Positions 11,888-45,832 of a stretch of DNA of 64,000 nt are shown here, one piece after another. Within the stretch, counting starts at the first letter, position 1, and the number at the start of each line of letters is the position of its first letter. The DNA comes from Arctopsyche grandis (lineage: Eukaryota; Arthropoda; Insecta; Trichoptera; Hydropsychidae). Where the stretch lies: the NCBI RefSeq assembly GCF_051622035.1, contig NC_135356.1:3868577-3932576 (forward strand), given 5' to 3'. A program made the translations under genes and the position numbers. The notes beneath the pieces were generated by a model. The model was not told the DNA's origin and did not search any database. It worked only from the letters and a program-made list of their open reading frames with translations.

Positions 11888-12272
11888 CAGGGGTGTCATT
11901 CGGGGGGTCTGGGGTGGGCAGCCGCCTCCCCTAGATTTGAACAAGACTATCCAAATTGTTGAATGTATTATTATTAATTTGAATTAAAATACTAAAACAA
12001 GATAAACAGAATATTGAAATTCTTAGAACATTGTCAGGTATAAACAAGTCAAATATATTTTGTCTTGCTTTGAAAGATATTTATAAAACTCGTTTATTAA
12101 GAAACAAATTGTTGAATATGATAAGATATTACTGAAAAAATGATTAAAAGAAATAATTAAAATTCAAATACACCCATTTTTTTAATATAATACACCCCCC
12201 CCCCCTAGAAAGTTATTCCTTACTGGTCAAAAATTTTGCCCCCCCCTGGGAAAAGCTGAAACGACACCCCTG
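11888..12272. mobile_element. hAT-like MITE with CAGGGGTGTC termini
   Basis: Terminal inverted repeats CAGGGGTGTC / GACACCCCTG. Flanks GTATTGTA and GCATTCTA match at 6 of 8 positions, consistent with an aged 8-bp duplication. The interior is AT-rich with C runs and does not code. Confidence 0.75.
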
Positions 12273-12509
12273 GCATTCTAACCTAAGCATGGATAGGGGT
12301 GCCATTATTATCATTACTTGAAGATTACTTGAGAGGCGCAGTCATCTAGTGGATCAGGCAATTGAATAGGTGCTTTTAAAATCAGATGATCATAGAACCG
12401 CAATAGAGAGATCTAATAGTAAAAAAAAGGTTGACAGTGACTCATACAGGGAACGCTGAACTCAATTTACAAGAATAAAACAAGAGGGCGATGCTTTAAT
12501 GCATTGACG

Positions 12510-12690
12510 GATTATTGTGCAAATTGCGACACGACAATCGTTGCCACAAAAATCGCGAATACGGAATATCTGGCATTCGAGTTCTCGTTAGTACAATATT
12601 TCGCGTGGGTAGCTTTCGATTGATTTAGTTTTTGGGTGCCAGATGTTCCGTGATCGCTTTTTGCGGAATAATTACCGAACCATTACGAAC
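12510..12690. repeat. Fragment related to the MITE at 59822-60404
   Basis: Shares words such as TGCCAGATGTTCCGT and TTCTCGTTAGTA with 60050-60170. It lies just upstream of Sec15. Confidence 0.45.
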
Positions 12691-12811
12691 TATGTATGAG
12701 GGCTTTCGTCTTATTACAAGTATGTTGGCTATACTGATCTGACATCAATCTGACAGCTACATTGGGGCGTCAGACTCTTTTGACGTCTCATGTCAAGGAG
12801 ATAATTTAGCC

Positions 12812-33915
<21,104 letters not shown>

Positions 33916-33928
33916 TGCTTTTTATTAT

Positions 33929-34450
33929 GGTTGTGGCTATTTGCAAGTACTATATCTGCGAATTATTGGCTATTTGCAGGTACTATATCTACAACAGGCG
34001 CCAAGCCTTCTGCGCATGTGCGTGAACTTATAATCCGATTATAATTTCTTACATTTAATGTGTGCTAGACTTATTTTATCAATCGTTCATTATACATGAG
34101 GCAAATAAATTTCGCACGTTATTATAATAGATTTATATCATTTAGCTAGTTCGCGGCTTGTACTTGTATGTAGGTGTTATACGTTGTATATGATAATATT
34201 TTTCTAACAATTAATAATATTAACTAATTTGGATTATATTTTTTACTCTACGTCACTTTACGAGTTCGAACTAAATATTAAGAGGTTTAAAACAAATTTT
34301 TAACAGTAAACACGCTGACAGTGACAGTTCCCGCAGAAGGCTTTGCGTCTGTCGCAGATATAGTACCTGCAAATAGCCAATAATTCGCAGATATAGTACC
34401 TGTAAATAGCCAATAATTCGCAGATATAGTACCTGCAAATAGCCACAGCC
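33929..34450. mobile_element. MITE in the Sec15 3' UTR with a 9-bp target duplication
   Basis: Starts GGTTGTGGCTATTTGCA and ends TGCAAATAGCCACAGCC, flanked on both sides by TTTTATTAT. Inverted subterminal repeats of about 32 bp (GCAGATATAGTACCTGCAAA...) occur twice at the left and three times at the right. It begins 13 nt after the Sec15 stop and contains AATAAA (34104-34109). Confidence 0.88.
34104..34109 (+). promoter_or_regulatory. AATAAA, nearest poly(A) signal to Sec15, supplied by the MITE
   Basis: First AATAAA after the Sec15 stop that I can find, about 190 nt downstream and inside the inserted MITE. Other candidates lie beyond the MITE, for example near 34954. No transcript evidence. 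Confidence 0.35.
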
Positions 34451-34459
34451 TTTTATTAT

Positions 34460-35790
34460 TGTAATTTTTGTAATGTTTAATGCTTGTAAAAGGATTTTGA
34501 ATTATTGTAAAGGGGGTTATATGTACGTATATGATGTAAATAGAGAAGAAGAAATTTGTTGAAACTTCAATTTGTTGAAGTAAAAGCACTTACATTTAAC
34601 TTTGTTGTGCTTAAGCACTTGCACAACCATTGAAATAATACGATTTACTTGTACTTCTTACTGATGTCCAATACGTTGCCGGTACTGAACTCGGAGTGTA
34701 ATAATAATTTTGTGTATTGTTATGTATTTATGTACCTATAAATTGCTTCCTTTTTATTATATGATGTTAAATATTACTTTTGTACCGTCCTTCTTTACTT
34801 GCATCATATACACGCCTTAGGAATCAATTATGTAACCTGAATTTGTATGTACAGTGTACATAAATATTATACTTACATATATAAATGAAATACATATAGT
34901 TATTATATTATAAAACTCGAAACACAATGAATTAAAGATAATTTGTTTATGAATAAAATGTTTATCAACTGCATATGTATTATCATTTCAATTTAACCGT
35001 TTGTTCGCGGCCGTCTTCTATGGAAGCTTTGGGCGACAAGGATTTTGAGCCTTATATGCGCCTATTTCAACTGTTTTAAGGTTCAAAATTGGTTGAACAT
35101 ATTACGGAGAGTTGAATGCCATTTATTCAATTTGCTTAAAATGAATATATACCAGTCAAAATTAGTTTTTTGTGGAAACATACTGAAACCTCGTTTATGT
35201 GACGTCACGTCTGTTGAACAATGGCGACGATACGTCTCAATTGTATGAGGAATGATTATTTGACAATTAAGCCAAAAAACTACGACATATATTATGTATT
35301 TTATTGTTTAAAATAATACTTTATGTGTTAATTAACATAGCTGGTTACTTGAGTAAATATTAAAATCTGTATTTAAGGTCGAAAACTCGATTGCCAAATT
35401 CGCGAAAAAGGTACAGGGCTTGTTCGCTATATTTATTGCCGCGGGCAAAGGGTTAAGATACTGATTTCAATAAATTATTTATTTGAGTTTGAAAACAAAA
35501 ATGTGTTTTCAATAACAATGCATTCGAAGGTTGAGGATAAATTATAGGTAAAAAATAAAACATCCTTTTTTTTTACATATGCATATAATAGACACATATA
35601 GACATAGATCTAAATATTATAATATGTATATAATATATGATTTTAATATGTTTTATTATAATCTTTGGCTAATAATATGTCGCAAATAAGTACGACTAAA
35701 TTTACATTATAATAATTTAATTTTCTATGGAACAATTTAAATACATCAATTTCATAGTAGAGTTTTATTTTTATTTTTTATTTTTTTTAG

Positions 35791-35823
<33 letters not shown>

Positions 35824-36298
35824 TTTTAGGATATAGCTAAAATTTGCAATAAACGCATCCTAAATCAGTCAAATTATTAATAGACAATAATAAAAATTCG
35901 TTTTAATACTGTTAAACAAACTTAAATGAAAATTTTAGTTATAATTATTCTTCAAAGAACTCAATTCATCGGTCACAATATCAAATAGCATCTGAAATCA
36001 AACAAGAAGAAATTGCACCAGGATATTTATGTACAATTAAAAAAAAAATACATATGAACACCAATACACTCGCTTTGCCAATAGTGTCAGAAATACATTT
36101 GCAAATATATAATCGCAGCAAGGACAACGCCATTTTTTACGTTTTAGCTCAAACGCAATAAATAGGTTAACATAATATACAATTCACAGGCTAATTATGC
36201 GCCAATACATACTTAAAATTTAGTATAATATTTCCAGCCCCAAACAAAGAGACAAATGTTTACACAATTGTAAATATATGTATGAAAATGGTACCATT
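34460..36298. other. Sec15-nocturnin intergenic region (tail to tail)
   Basis: AT-rich, no coding region. Contains a T-rich run with about 24 consecutive T near 35797-35820. It should hold the ends of both 3' UTRs. Confidence 0.5.
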
Positions 36299-39200
36299 TT
36301 AACGTCCTGAGAAATTCAAATCGACTATCAACGCCAGATGATCCGATGGATAATGGGCAGATGGCAGCTTGTTCGTTCCGATTTCTTCCTCTGTTGGGAT
36401 GCTCAACATCCCAAAGATTCCAAACCTCCTTGGATGCACGAAAATGTAGTCGTGGGTGCAAGTTTCTATGCCGCTGGCACGAATCTTAGTCGTGGTGTAA
36501 GGCAACTCAAAATTTGCAATATTGATATACTTATTTTTTCCAGTTCCGAAGTTCGCCTTCATTAAGAGTGCATAAGCTGACTGTAAACCTGTAAAAAATA
36601 AATCGGTAAGGTGTATGCACATAAGTTTTTACGCATTTAATTTCAACCTACCCATGTTTTGATGGGTTCGCATAGTTTTGTAGAACGGCTCGTCCGGTTC
36701 ACCGTTGAAATCTCCGCAGATTATAAGCGGACGTCCATTGCTGACTCGCTGAGCAAAATTCAGCAAGTCCCGAGTCTGCTCGTCTCGTATGCGGGTGAGC
36801 AAAGCACCTTGACGAGCTTTGAGATGAGTGGACACCACGCAGAAATCATCATGTGTCCTCTTATGTCTCAGATTCAAAGCCATTGCCACCTGAGCGATAC
36901 ACATCTCCAAAGTTTGATTATATACATTTTATGTATATACACATGTACATATGTAAATTGGCAAATTATACATATGTACATATGTATGTAGTTGCACATT
37001 TAGAACATTATGTATTCTGTACCTAATGCCGGCCACACCCCATCAAGTTTGCATGATACGACCACAAGCGGATCCAGAAAATGGTCAAGGGGGGACCATT
37101 CAAATTACACATAATTATATATGTATATAAATAAAAAAAACTTGTAAAAATGTATAAAAATATATACATTTTTGATAGTTAAAATGAAAATTTGGAAAAA
37201 TTAAAACACATGTATGTAATCGTCCAAAGGGTAGGGGGTACTCATGGTGCTCATGACACCCCCCTTGGATCTACATATAGATACGATATACTTGATGGTG
37301 TGTAGCCGGAATAAGGGTTGGAGTGATTATTGAACGAATATATGAGGGGTTTAAAAGCAAAGGTGCAAGCAGTGGCATATAACATAGGCATTTCTGCATT
37401 CAAATTATGAGTTTAATACATAGGAGAGCAACTATTGGAAAAAATGCACTAACAATTCATTTTTGTGTATGTGTGGACATACATACATATGTAGGCACCT
37501 TTGTTTTTATACTTCTAATATGTAAGCTGTTGGAAAAATCTAGAATGTTCAATTTGCTGGAAGGAAATTCATACATAATTACCATTTTTTTTCAAAGTTA
37601 GATTTATATATGTATATGGACAGAATAAATGATTTGTGCGTAAATATTTACATATAACAAGTTCAGAATCGTTGAAAACATCTAAATCTTTATTTAGATA
37701 TCACTTGACGTATGCTTAGGTACCTGTCTCCCTCATAGGACTGAAAGTGAAATGCCCGAAAACGTAAGTATCGGAAGGCAAAGATCGAAAAACGAAAGAT
37801 CAAAAAAAAAAGGGTGCATGGTAAACGGTACTATGTATATATATAATATATATGAGTGGCATGCGGTGAAATTATCTCTCTTTTTGTCATACAGCCTTGT
37901 TTAATGTGCGCGCGCAGAATACGGGAGGAAAAGCCTGTTCCTCTTGTTCCTGTTGTATCCTGCTCGCGCAAATTAAGTGAGGATGTACGACGGGGGGAGA
38001 GACCCTTTTTTTTTACATAATTCCTTTACATTTCACTTACGATTACAATTCAGGACAAAGTTTGCCTCTTATCCGATCGTTTTCATACTTTGCCATATTG
38101 CTCATTTTGGTCTTCAATATAAGTAAATGGATCCTCCGCCATTACGATAGAGATAAAATATCGTTTAAGAAGATTTTCAAATCTGCCCGGCGAGATACTC
38201 GGTGACGTTTACCGTTGACGTTCGTTTATTAGTTTTAAACATAGATGGCGGTAGAAAAAAAAATTATTGGTGTTTTTATTCAAAATAATTATCTTTCGAC
38301 TTAAGATCTATAGATTTTCGATCTTTGCCTTCCGATATTTGCGCTTTCGGGCATTTCACTTTCGGTCCCGTGAGGGAGACCCGTACAGGTACATGCGTAG
38401 ATCGGATGTCTCTTGTTATTATTACGATTCCATACAAAATTTTATGTAAAATCTTACTGTCACAGACCAAGCTTCTGGAAATTATGCTTCGCTTAAGCAA
38501 AATGGTTTGCAAATTTCCAAAAAACATCCCAATGATATAAAAAAAGTAATAAGTATGTACATACTACTTATTGTAAGATAATCTGGATAGTATTTACCTG
38601 GTTGCTAGTGACAGTCCAAACCTTCAATTTGGACGTCTGCATCTCAGTGCATTCAAACAATTTAGTATTGAAAAATATGGCACAGCCATCAGGACCGTTG
38701 TTGTCATCCAGATACTCGCAGGGAGAGTCCGGCTTAGGCAGAAAGAATCCTTCGTATCCTTGAGTCTTCAACACCTTATTCAGCATATTGAAGTGATCCA
38801 CTTCCTAAAATTACGTGAAACATATTATTCATTTAAGACTCAGGACGAACTTGCCACTTGAACACTCACCTGTAAGCACATAATTTCCGCGTGAAATCTG
38901 AGCAATTCTTGTACTATAAGATATTTACGGACATTCCACTCCAACGCTCGGGGTGGACATTGGATGAATTTATCGCAGTGAATTGCTAGAGCTAGAACAA
39001 GATCATTTAATAATGAGGATCATTCATTCATTTAAAAAATATAGGATGTAAATTGTAAATACTCGTATATATGTATGTATGTATGTACTCCCTAATTTTA
39101 CACTTCGTGTTAGTACTTACACTGCGATAACAGATTCCATTGTAAGATTCTAATGTGTGTGTGTCCTTCAACTGAAAACAAATATTACAAGGATAGATGT

Positions 39201-40271
39201 TTATTACGTACACATGAACATGCATATGATACAAATATATATCATCATCATCTACAGCCATTCGCCATTCACTCCTGGACGAAGGCCTTTCCAACACGCT
39301 TCCACTCGTCTGGTTTGCGCAACTCTCATCTCACCCCACACATTTTCTTAATTTCGTCCATCCATTTGGCGGTCTTCCTTTTACCCTTTTGCGTTCTCTC
39401 GGGTACCATTCTAGCACTTATTTTATCCACCTTTCGTCCATTCTTCTAACTACGTGTCTATTATGTCCACAACCCTTGTCATACTTCTCACCCACGTATT
39501 CCGTTTCCTGTCTTTCCTCATTATGCCAATCAAACAACTTGGCGTTCATTGTCCAAGATTCACATCCATACATCATCAATGGCAAAACACATTGATCGAA
39601 GATCTTTTTCTTCAGGCAAAGTGGTATTTTTGATTTACGTAAAATCCGCATTCACTCGTCCAAATGCACTCCATCTTAATTTCATACGTCATAACTCATA
39701 CTAGATTTATCTTTCATTACATAGACTTTTAAATTTATGAACCCCTATATTTGAACGAGGCGGAAGTCAAATTTTCAGTTCCAAAAACACCGTTTCTGTT
39801 TGACTTAATTCACAAATTGTTATCACTTATTTTAATTCGATATGTCTAGAGTCTCGGAAAAGCAGAATAAATGAATTACAGGCCACCGGTATATTTTTTA
39901 AATATTATTCAACACAAAATATTTCAATGTTTTGAATAATATTTCTTGAAATGAAGAAAAGTGGACTTCAAATATAACGGCTCATATATTTTATTAGATC
40001 TGGAAATAAAATATGTATCTTTGGGACTGGAATATGACTTATCGGCTCCTATGGACTAATTTTGGGCAGTAATTCCATTATTTATAAAATAATTATACGT
40101 ACTTCGGCTAGATTCCGAACCAACCATAGCCCTCTTCAATATGGTTGTTCCCACTGGTCTTCGATTAATACAGTTATCGATCAGTTCTTTCCTACTAATT
40201 GTTTCGGGCATGTTGAACCATTCATCTGCGTCTCGGCTAGGCCTCCTCCTAGTGGATCCAAAACAACCCAT
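36299..40271 (-). CDS. Noct: Nocturnin (curled), CCR4-type exonuclease/phosphatase family enzyme; 6 coding exons
   Basis: Nocturnin belongs to the endonuclease/exonuclease/phosphatase fold; it was described as a circadian deadenylase and later shown to dephosphorylate NADP(H) (family knowledge). Exons in transcript order: 40271-40103, 39171-39121, 38991-38870, 38804-38598, 36889-36652, 36588-36299; GT-AG, phases match, 358 residues. Conserved residues: N69 (ILQWN), E115 (CLQEVDH), NNGPDG at 149-154, H205 (THLKAR), D243 and N245 (CGDFN), D309, and D345-H346 (YPSDH). The usual YTTWKIR reads YTTTKIR (293-299). The start MGCFGS fits an N-myristoylation site with an adjacent cysteine, suggesting membrane attachment. 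The ATG lies 1 nt after an acceptor-like TTTCAG, so a non-coding first exon probably exists upstream. The exon 3 acceptor could instead be 6 bp further in. Confidence 0.93.
36890..37718. other. Nocturnin intron 4, AT-rich, nothing recognised
   Basis: Short ATGTACATATGTA-type repeats only. Confidence 0.5.
37719..38392. mobile_element. Long-TIR MITE in nocturnin intron 4 with nested MITE
   Basis: Left terminus GGTACCTGTCTCCCTCA... and right terminus ...TGAGGGAGACCCGTACAGG match for about 100 bp in inverted orientation (GAAAGTGAAATGCCCGAAA, GGAAGGCAAAGATCGAAA). Inside are a copy of the AGTGGCATGCGG MITE (37852-38007, right end lost) and the segment shared with 18118-18350. Confidence 0.8.
39240..39660 (-). 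mobile_element. RTE LINE 3' fragment in nocturnin intron 1
   Basis: Minus-strand copy of the RTE C-terminal region with several indels. Begins with (ATG)n and contains LKKKIFDQCVLPLMMYGCES, VVRRMDERWIK and NGCR-like words. Pseudogenised. Confidence 0.8.
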
Positions 40272-41769
40272 TCTGAAATTGAAAAACATTAGATGTAACG
40301 CGAATATTGGTGCTTATATTATTTTTATACCTTTCCAATAGCTAGGGTGTTGACAGATTCTTCGGTAAGTTAAATATAAAAAAATATTACAAAAGAAACT
40401 GAATCGAACAATCCAGACCAAATAATCTCGCATTAGTGACCATTGATAACGAATAAACATCCGAAAATGGCGCAATGAAAACGAATAACTTATTAGTTAT
40501 TAGTGATTTTGCAAACCTTACACCGAGAAAGAAGAGTGGATACTGCGAATAAGGCTGCAATTTTTCTATTATATATACTGGGCGTGCTCCGAAGCAAAAC
40601 GTGCTATTCGCACCACATTTTTACATACCTCTTTTACGTTCTGTAATAATTTGCTTTGCTAAACTGTGTACGTAAGCTGCCAGTGCCATTGAAGTGCATT
40701 CGCAAGCCCAGGTTTTTCATGCAAATAAAATTCATACTATGCAGTAAAAGTAAATTTTCAATTCTCGCAAATGCTCACGTACAGCACACACTTCGAGGGA
40801 CGTTGCTAAGCCTACGGAATGCTTGTTTACATTTAAAACAACGTAGTTCTCATTAATAAACGTGACTGATACTGTTTTCATGGGATATTTGTAACTATAC
40901 ATACATATATATGTATATATATATGACCCCGACAAACCCGCGCGGAACAATCCCGTCAATGCCGCGCCGAAAACCCCACCCCAAAAATACTACCCGGAAC
41001 AATACTACAAAATAAAAATAAAAAAAGAGGATCTTGTTGATTTTATTCAATTTTGATCATCGATAGAAATTTTCTGGGGCGTGTTAGTTTTTTTCATATT
41101 TACTAGAGTTATTGTGGATTGTTATGTACGAGATATTCTCGCTTCCGAATGGACCCTGAAACCACAAAAAAAAAAAAAAACACTTTACCACCTTCATACA
41201 TATGTAAATATATACCTACATGCGTACTTTGAATCTGAATTTATCGATCGCTTGTATGTAGGTTAATCTGAGAAGTTATCAATACAAAATGGAGTGCCCT
41301 CTTTTTCTTTGAATTTAAATGATGTCTGCAGACTGACCGTCATTAATCTATCCAATCATTTGGAGATTGTAAGCAAACAAATCAGAAGACTAGTCTTTAT
41401 GACTTTATGGCGTTGTATGTATGTACATATATCAATGATTATAAAATATTAGAAAATAAACTCAATCAGACCATTCAGACAAAATGAACTCGCACTGCTG
41501 GTCATTGAAGATTACCAAATATTGACAATAGAACATAAAGTACTTATTGGTGATATTTCAAATCTTCGATTGAGAAAGAAGAATTTTTAAAGTCGATTAA
41601 GTAAATATGTATCAAAAAACGATTTTAAAAATCGCTTAAGGGGGAAAGGGAGGGGACTTGAATAATTTTTGCACGAGGGCCCAAAATTTCTAGCTATGCC
41701 ACTGAATAAACATTGTTATTTGAATACATATGTCCATAGATAGTAAAAATGTATTTATGTACATACATA
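40272..41769. other. Region upstream of the nocturnin start, no gene seen
   Basis: May contain the nocturnin promoter and a non-coding exon, which I could not place. 40925-41030 has short C-rich and AAATAAAAATAAAAA runs. Confidence 0.4.
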
Positions 41770-41770
41770 C

Positions 41771-41835
41771 AGTGGTGTCACCCCAATTTTGGAACAACGG
41801 GTTTCCCTTTTTGAACAAAGGATGACACCACTGCA
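41771..41835. mobile_element. Tiny MITE (about 65 bp) with CAGTGGTGTCA termini
   Basis: CAGTGGTGTCACCCC at the left and GGATGACACCACTG at the right, with an inner inverted GGAACAA/TTGAAC-like pair. It is flanked by ACATACATA/CATACATA. Confidence 0.7.
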
Positions 41836-42348
41836 TACATATGTATATACCCAGAAGAACTCACGTATATATATATATATAGTATGTATGTACATACCTA
41901 ATATAATTTTTCATCTGCTGACGTATAATAAATAGCCTTTTCGACTTCTGGTTTAACAATTGGATAAATTTTTTTAAACTTTGTATTGATATAAAAATTG
42001 AATTTGAATTTTATGGTAAAATAAAAAGCTTGTAAAAACATTTGGAAGACTAAAATGCAATTAAGAAAAAAAAAATGGCAATGATGTTTAATAAATCATC
42101 ACCGACTTTTTTTCTATATTTGAAACGTTGATGTGAATTTAAAAAAAAAATGATACAACTCAGAATTTGGAACTTTAAGATTACATACTATATGCTAAAA
42201 ATATAATTATTGTATTTTTCATACATACATATGTAAGTGTGACTTGAAGCTCTCTATGTTTTTGCCACACGGTGTTATGTACTTACTTGAGCGCGGACAG
42301 GATACAAATGACAGGATACCAAATGACGTTATACCGAGCCGTAATTAA

Positions 42349-44033
42349 GAGGGCTGGACACCAACGTATTAGGGCCGGGCTGCACCGTGCAACTTCGTCG
42401 ATCGAATGCACTTGTGTTATTATATTAACTGATGCTTCAAACCACGGAACCAAGAAAATATTTCCACTCTGAATTCGCTTCTTTTTACCATACGGAGGCG
42501 TACAAGTCAAACTTTTGGAATTTCAAGACCAAGCGGGCGAAACTTCAGATATTATTTTCAGTTATCTAATTTTTATTTTATTTATTGAAAAATCAACAGA
42601 CAGGATGTACAAAGATACGTATAAAAAAACAAATAGTAAATAAATAATATATGTAACATCCGAGTCCAATAAAAGATTTTTACAAAAATGAAAAAGATAA
42701 ATATAAGGAACACAAATTAAAAAGTAAAGAATAAAGGCATGAAAAAATATGTAGAACATTGCATAATTAAACTATAGTATTAAAATATTGGGAAAAGGTT
42801 ATAAAATAGAATATAAGAAGAAATTGAAATTTACAAATATAAAACAAATGAAAAAGGTAAATACAAAATAAACAAATGAAAAGGAAAAGAATGAAAGCTA
42901 TAATATGATTAAATAGCACATTACATAACTAAACTAAAGTATAAAAATATTGGAAATATTGGAAAAATAGAATAGGAGAAGAAATGAATCAATCGGTCAA
43001 GATTCTCTAGATGTTGTAATAGATCAACCTCATTCAGCTCTTCGTTAAACATACGATAAACGCGCTGCAGATAAAAATATTTTAATGAAAGTATTGACGG
43101 AAAATAATTTGACTTCAAAAGTCATAGCATTTTGTAGAGATATTATACTAAATTCAATTTTGGCGGATTGAAAAGACGAGGTGCTAACAATGTTTATGCA
43201 TAGCTAAATTCATCTCTCGCAAGAATATTGATAGAAATCGGGTGTGAATGCGATTAAAACTGTTGCAGATTGTCTACCCGTAGACTTTGAGTGCGTTATT
43301 GTGAAAATATATAAATTTTTTTTATCTATTGTGTTCGTGTGGAAACTCTGAAAGAATTTTGTAATAAAAATGATTTCTGTTGAAAAAACATTCCTGTTAT
43401 TTTTATTAATAAATAAAAACTATGAAAAAATACGCGCTTTCTTGAATACACATACTATTTCGTAAAAATGGTAGATGTCCCGTTTTGAGGACAAAAGTAA
43501 ATGGTCACACTAGCCATGTCCCATCTACCTGCATGCATTGGTCTGGTCGCCCTCAACAAAGTTGTTGAGCGGTGCGGCCCGGCCCTTAGACTTCTCCCTT
43601 CCTCGATTATGGCACTAGAGAAACTATTTTTTAATATGCTATGGAAATCCACCATTGAGTTGCATTTATCGTTTTATTTTTTTTAGCCGTGAAACATCAA
43701 TAAAATCACCTCTTTTTTACACCCACGAAAAGAGTCCAGCGTGCTTATTTAACGGTCGATTTAAAAAAAAAATACGCGCATAGTTGCACAGAAAATATTT
43801 TTCTTATACGGATGTTGAAATTTTATTAAAAATTGGACCAGTTTCGGAGGAAAAAATAGGAGAATACGAAATCTTGATTTTGTCAATTTAAAATACGTTT
43901 TATCTGGTCGAAGCGCAACTGTCGCATTCACTCAATATATATATATATTGATATATATATTGTCGCATTCACTCAATATATATATCAAAGAAATTAACTG
44001 CAATAAAATTAATGTTTCCGGTGTACAGCCCTC
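42349..44033. mobile_element. TTAA-flanked element, long form
   Basis: TTAA|GAGGGCTGGACACC at the left (TTAA 42345-42348) and GGTGTACAGCCCTC|TTAA at the right. TTAA targets suggest piggyBac-type transposition. No transposase was recognised in its 1.7 kb. Its right half is an inverted copy of 56219-56732. Confidence 0.75.
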
Positions 44034-44449
44034 TTAAGGATGTGTCACTAAAACAGGTAGAATTTCATTGCACGCCATTAATATGTGCATATATTATATA
44101 TGTGCGTCACACAAAATAGGTCATGTAATTTGAATTCGCAATTTAATATAGAAATAAATCAAAGCAAAAGTTTAAAAGTGAAGGCGTACATACTTACATG
44201 TATAGTCTGTATGTATGTAGGTATATAGAGAGGTAACATTTTCAGTAAATTATATTTTTACGTAAAAATACTTTTATTGCTGAAATTTATGTTCAAAATT
44301 ACGGTAGCAAAATATTTCCAACATTCACATATACATATGTAAATAAAACAATAACATTGGAATACCTTCACGTTTTTACTTTTATATGTGGTCTCACTGT
44401 CTCAGTTCTCGCGTGTGACACTGATACTGAATAATCCCGACCCTAACAA

Positions 44450-44670
44450 CCTAATCTTAAATGAATAGGGACAACCTTTACTTAAACTAACATATCCTGA
44501 CCTTTAAATAAATAGGTGTTTGGCTGCTAAGATATCTTTTTCTTTAATTTTATTTCATCAATATTTTCACAAAAAAAAAAATATCTTAGCAGCCAACACC
44601 TATTTATTTAAGGGTCAGGATAGTTTAAGTTCAGTTAAGGTTAGCCATATTCATTTAAGATTTGGTTAAG
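44450..44670. mobile_element. Foldback MITE
   Basis: AATAGGTGTTTGGCTGCTAA (near 44510) is inverted as TTAGCAGCCAACACCTATT (near 44590). The similarity continues outward through TAAGGTTAGCC and CTTAAATGAAT-like words. Confidence 0.75.
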
Positions 44671-45209
44671 AGATATGTATCTGCTGACGATATTTTGATA
44701 GAAATGCTTTGACAACATTATGGGGCGGCAGGAAAAAACAAAAATTGTAATAAACATTTCGTTGCTACGATACAAATAAAAAAAAAAAGTAGATCGCATA
44801 CTAAAGTAGCACTCAATTTTGTTTATTCACAATTCAAAGACTATTTAACTAGGAATGCAGGTCCAGATCTAGGAGGTGTCAAACTGGGCATTTGCCCAGG
44901 GGTGGCAGATTTGAGGGGCGGCAAAAATTAGTGTAAGGAAAAATAAAATTAATACAAACAAATAAAAAAAAATTAAAACACAAACGTTTGGTGTCGCACA
45001 TTTTCAACCCTTGCTTACATATGTAAGATGTTGTGCGACCCTTCAATGACATTGAAAAATAGGTGTAGGCGAATAGACCAAACAATAATCGATCAATAAC
45101 CGACGGAGTCATCTGATATATGTACATAAATGCAATGGACTTTGTAGACGAGTTGCCAGTTCTGTGCATATTATGTCCCCAAGGGTAGTGATATACATAA
45201 TTCAATACG
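44671..45209. other. AT-rich, nothing certain
   Basis: No coding region or named repeat seen. Confidence 0.4.
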
Positions 45210-45788
45210 CAGTGGCGTAGCTACCGCGCCCGCAGACCCCGCAGTGCGGGGGGGCGCCACGAAGCGCTCCTTTTTCACTGATTTTTTGTTCCGTATTTTT
45301 TTTGAAATAACTTTTTTAAAAACTTCTCTTATTTTTCAACCTGTTTGTACTATATGTATGTACATACATTCTAATACATATTATGAATTCATCCTCATTG
45401 TGTAATTGATCTATGCCAATAGGGCTAGAAGACTGCCGTCTTTTTCCATCTTTTGAACGTCAGTGCCACTTCAACCTATGTGCTGAGAATTCTATTATTC
45501 TTGGATATATTTTTTCAATTTTAAACAATAATACAAAATTATATGATTAATGAAACCATTAACAGGTGGGAAGTTTTTAAGGAAAATTCACCATCAGTTA
45601 CTTTAAACAGATTCTGCACTGCTTGTTGGTCGTCCAGATTAAACTATTAATGCACTTCGATATATAGGTACATATACCGATACGTAAAAAAGGTATAAAT
45701 TATTTTGCTGTAAGTAAATAATATTAATATATGGGGGGGGCCTTAAAATATTTTCCGGGGGGCACCAGGAATTCACACTACGCCACTA
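45210..45788. mobile_element. hAT-like MITE with CAGTGGCGTAG termini
   Basis: CAGTGGCGTAG at 45210 and CTACGCCACT at 45778-45787. G-rich runs lie next to both ends. Confidence 0.6.
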
Positions 45789-45832
45789 AATACGACATTA
45801 AATTTTGGGCCGAATATTAAATTTTGTTCACA

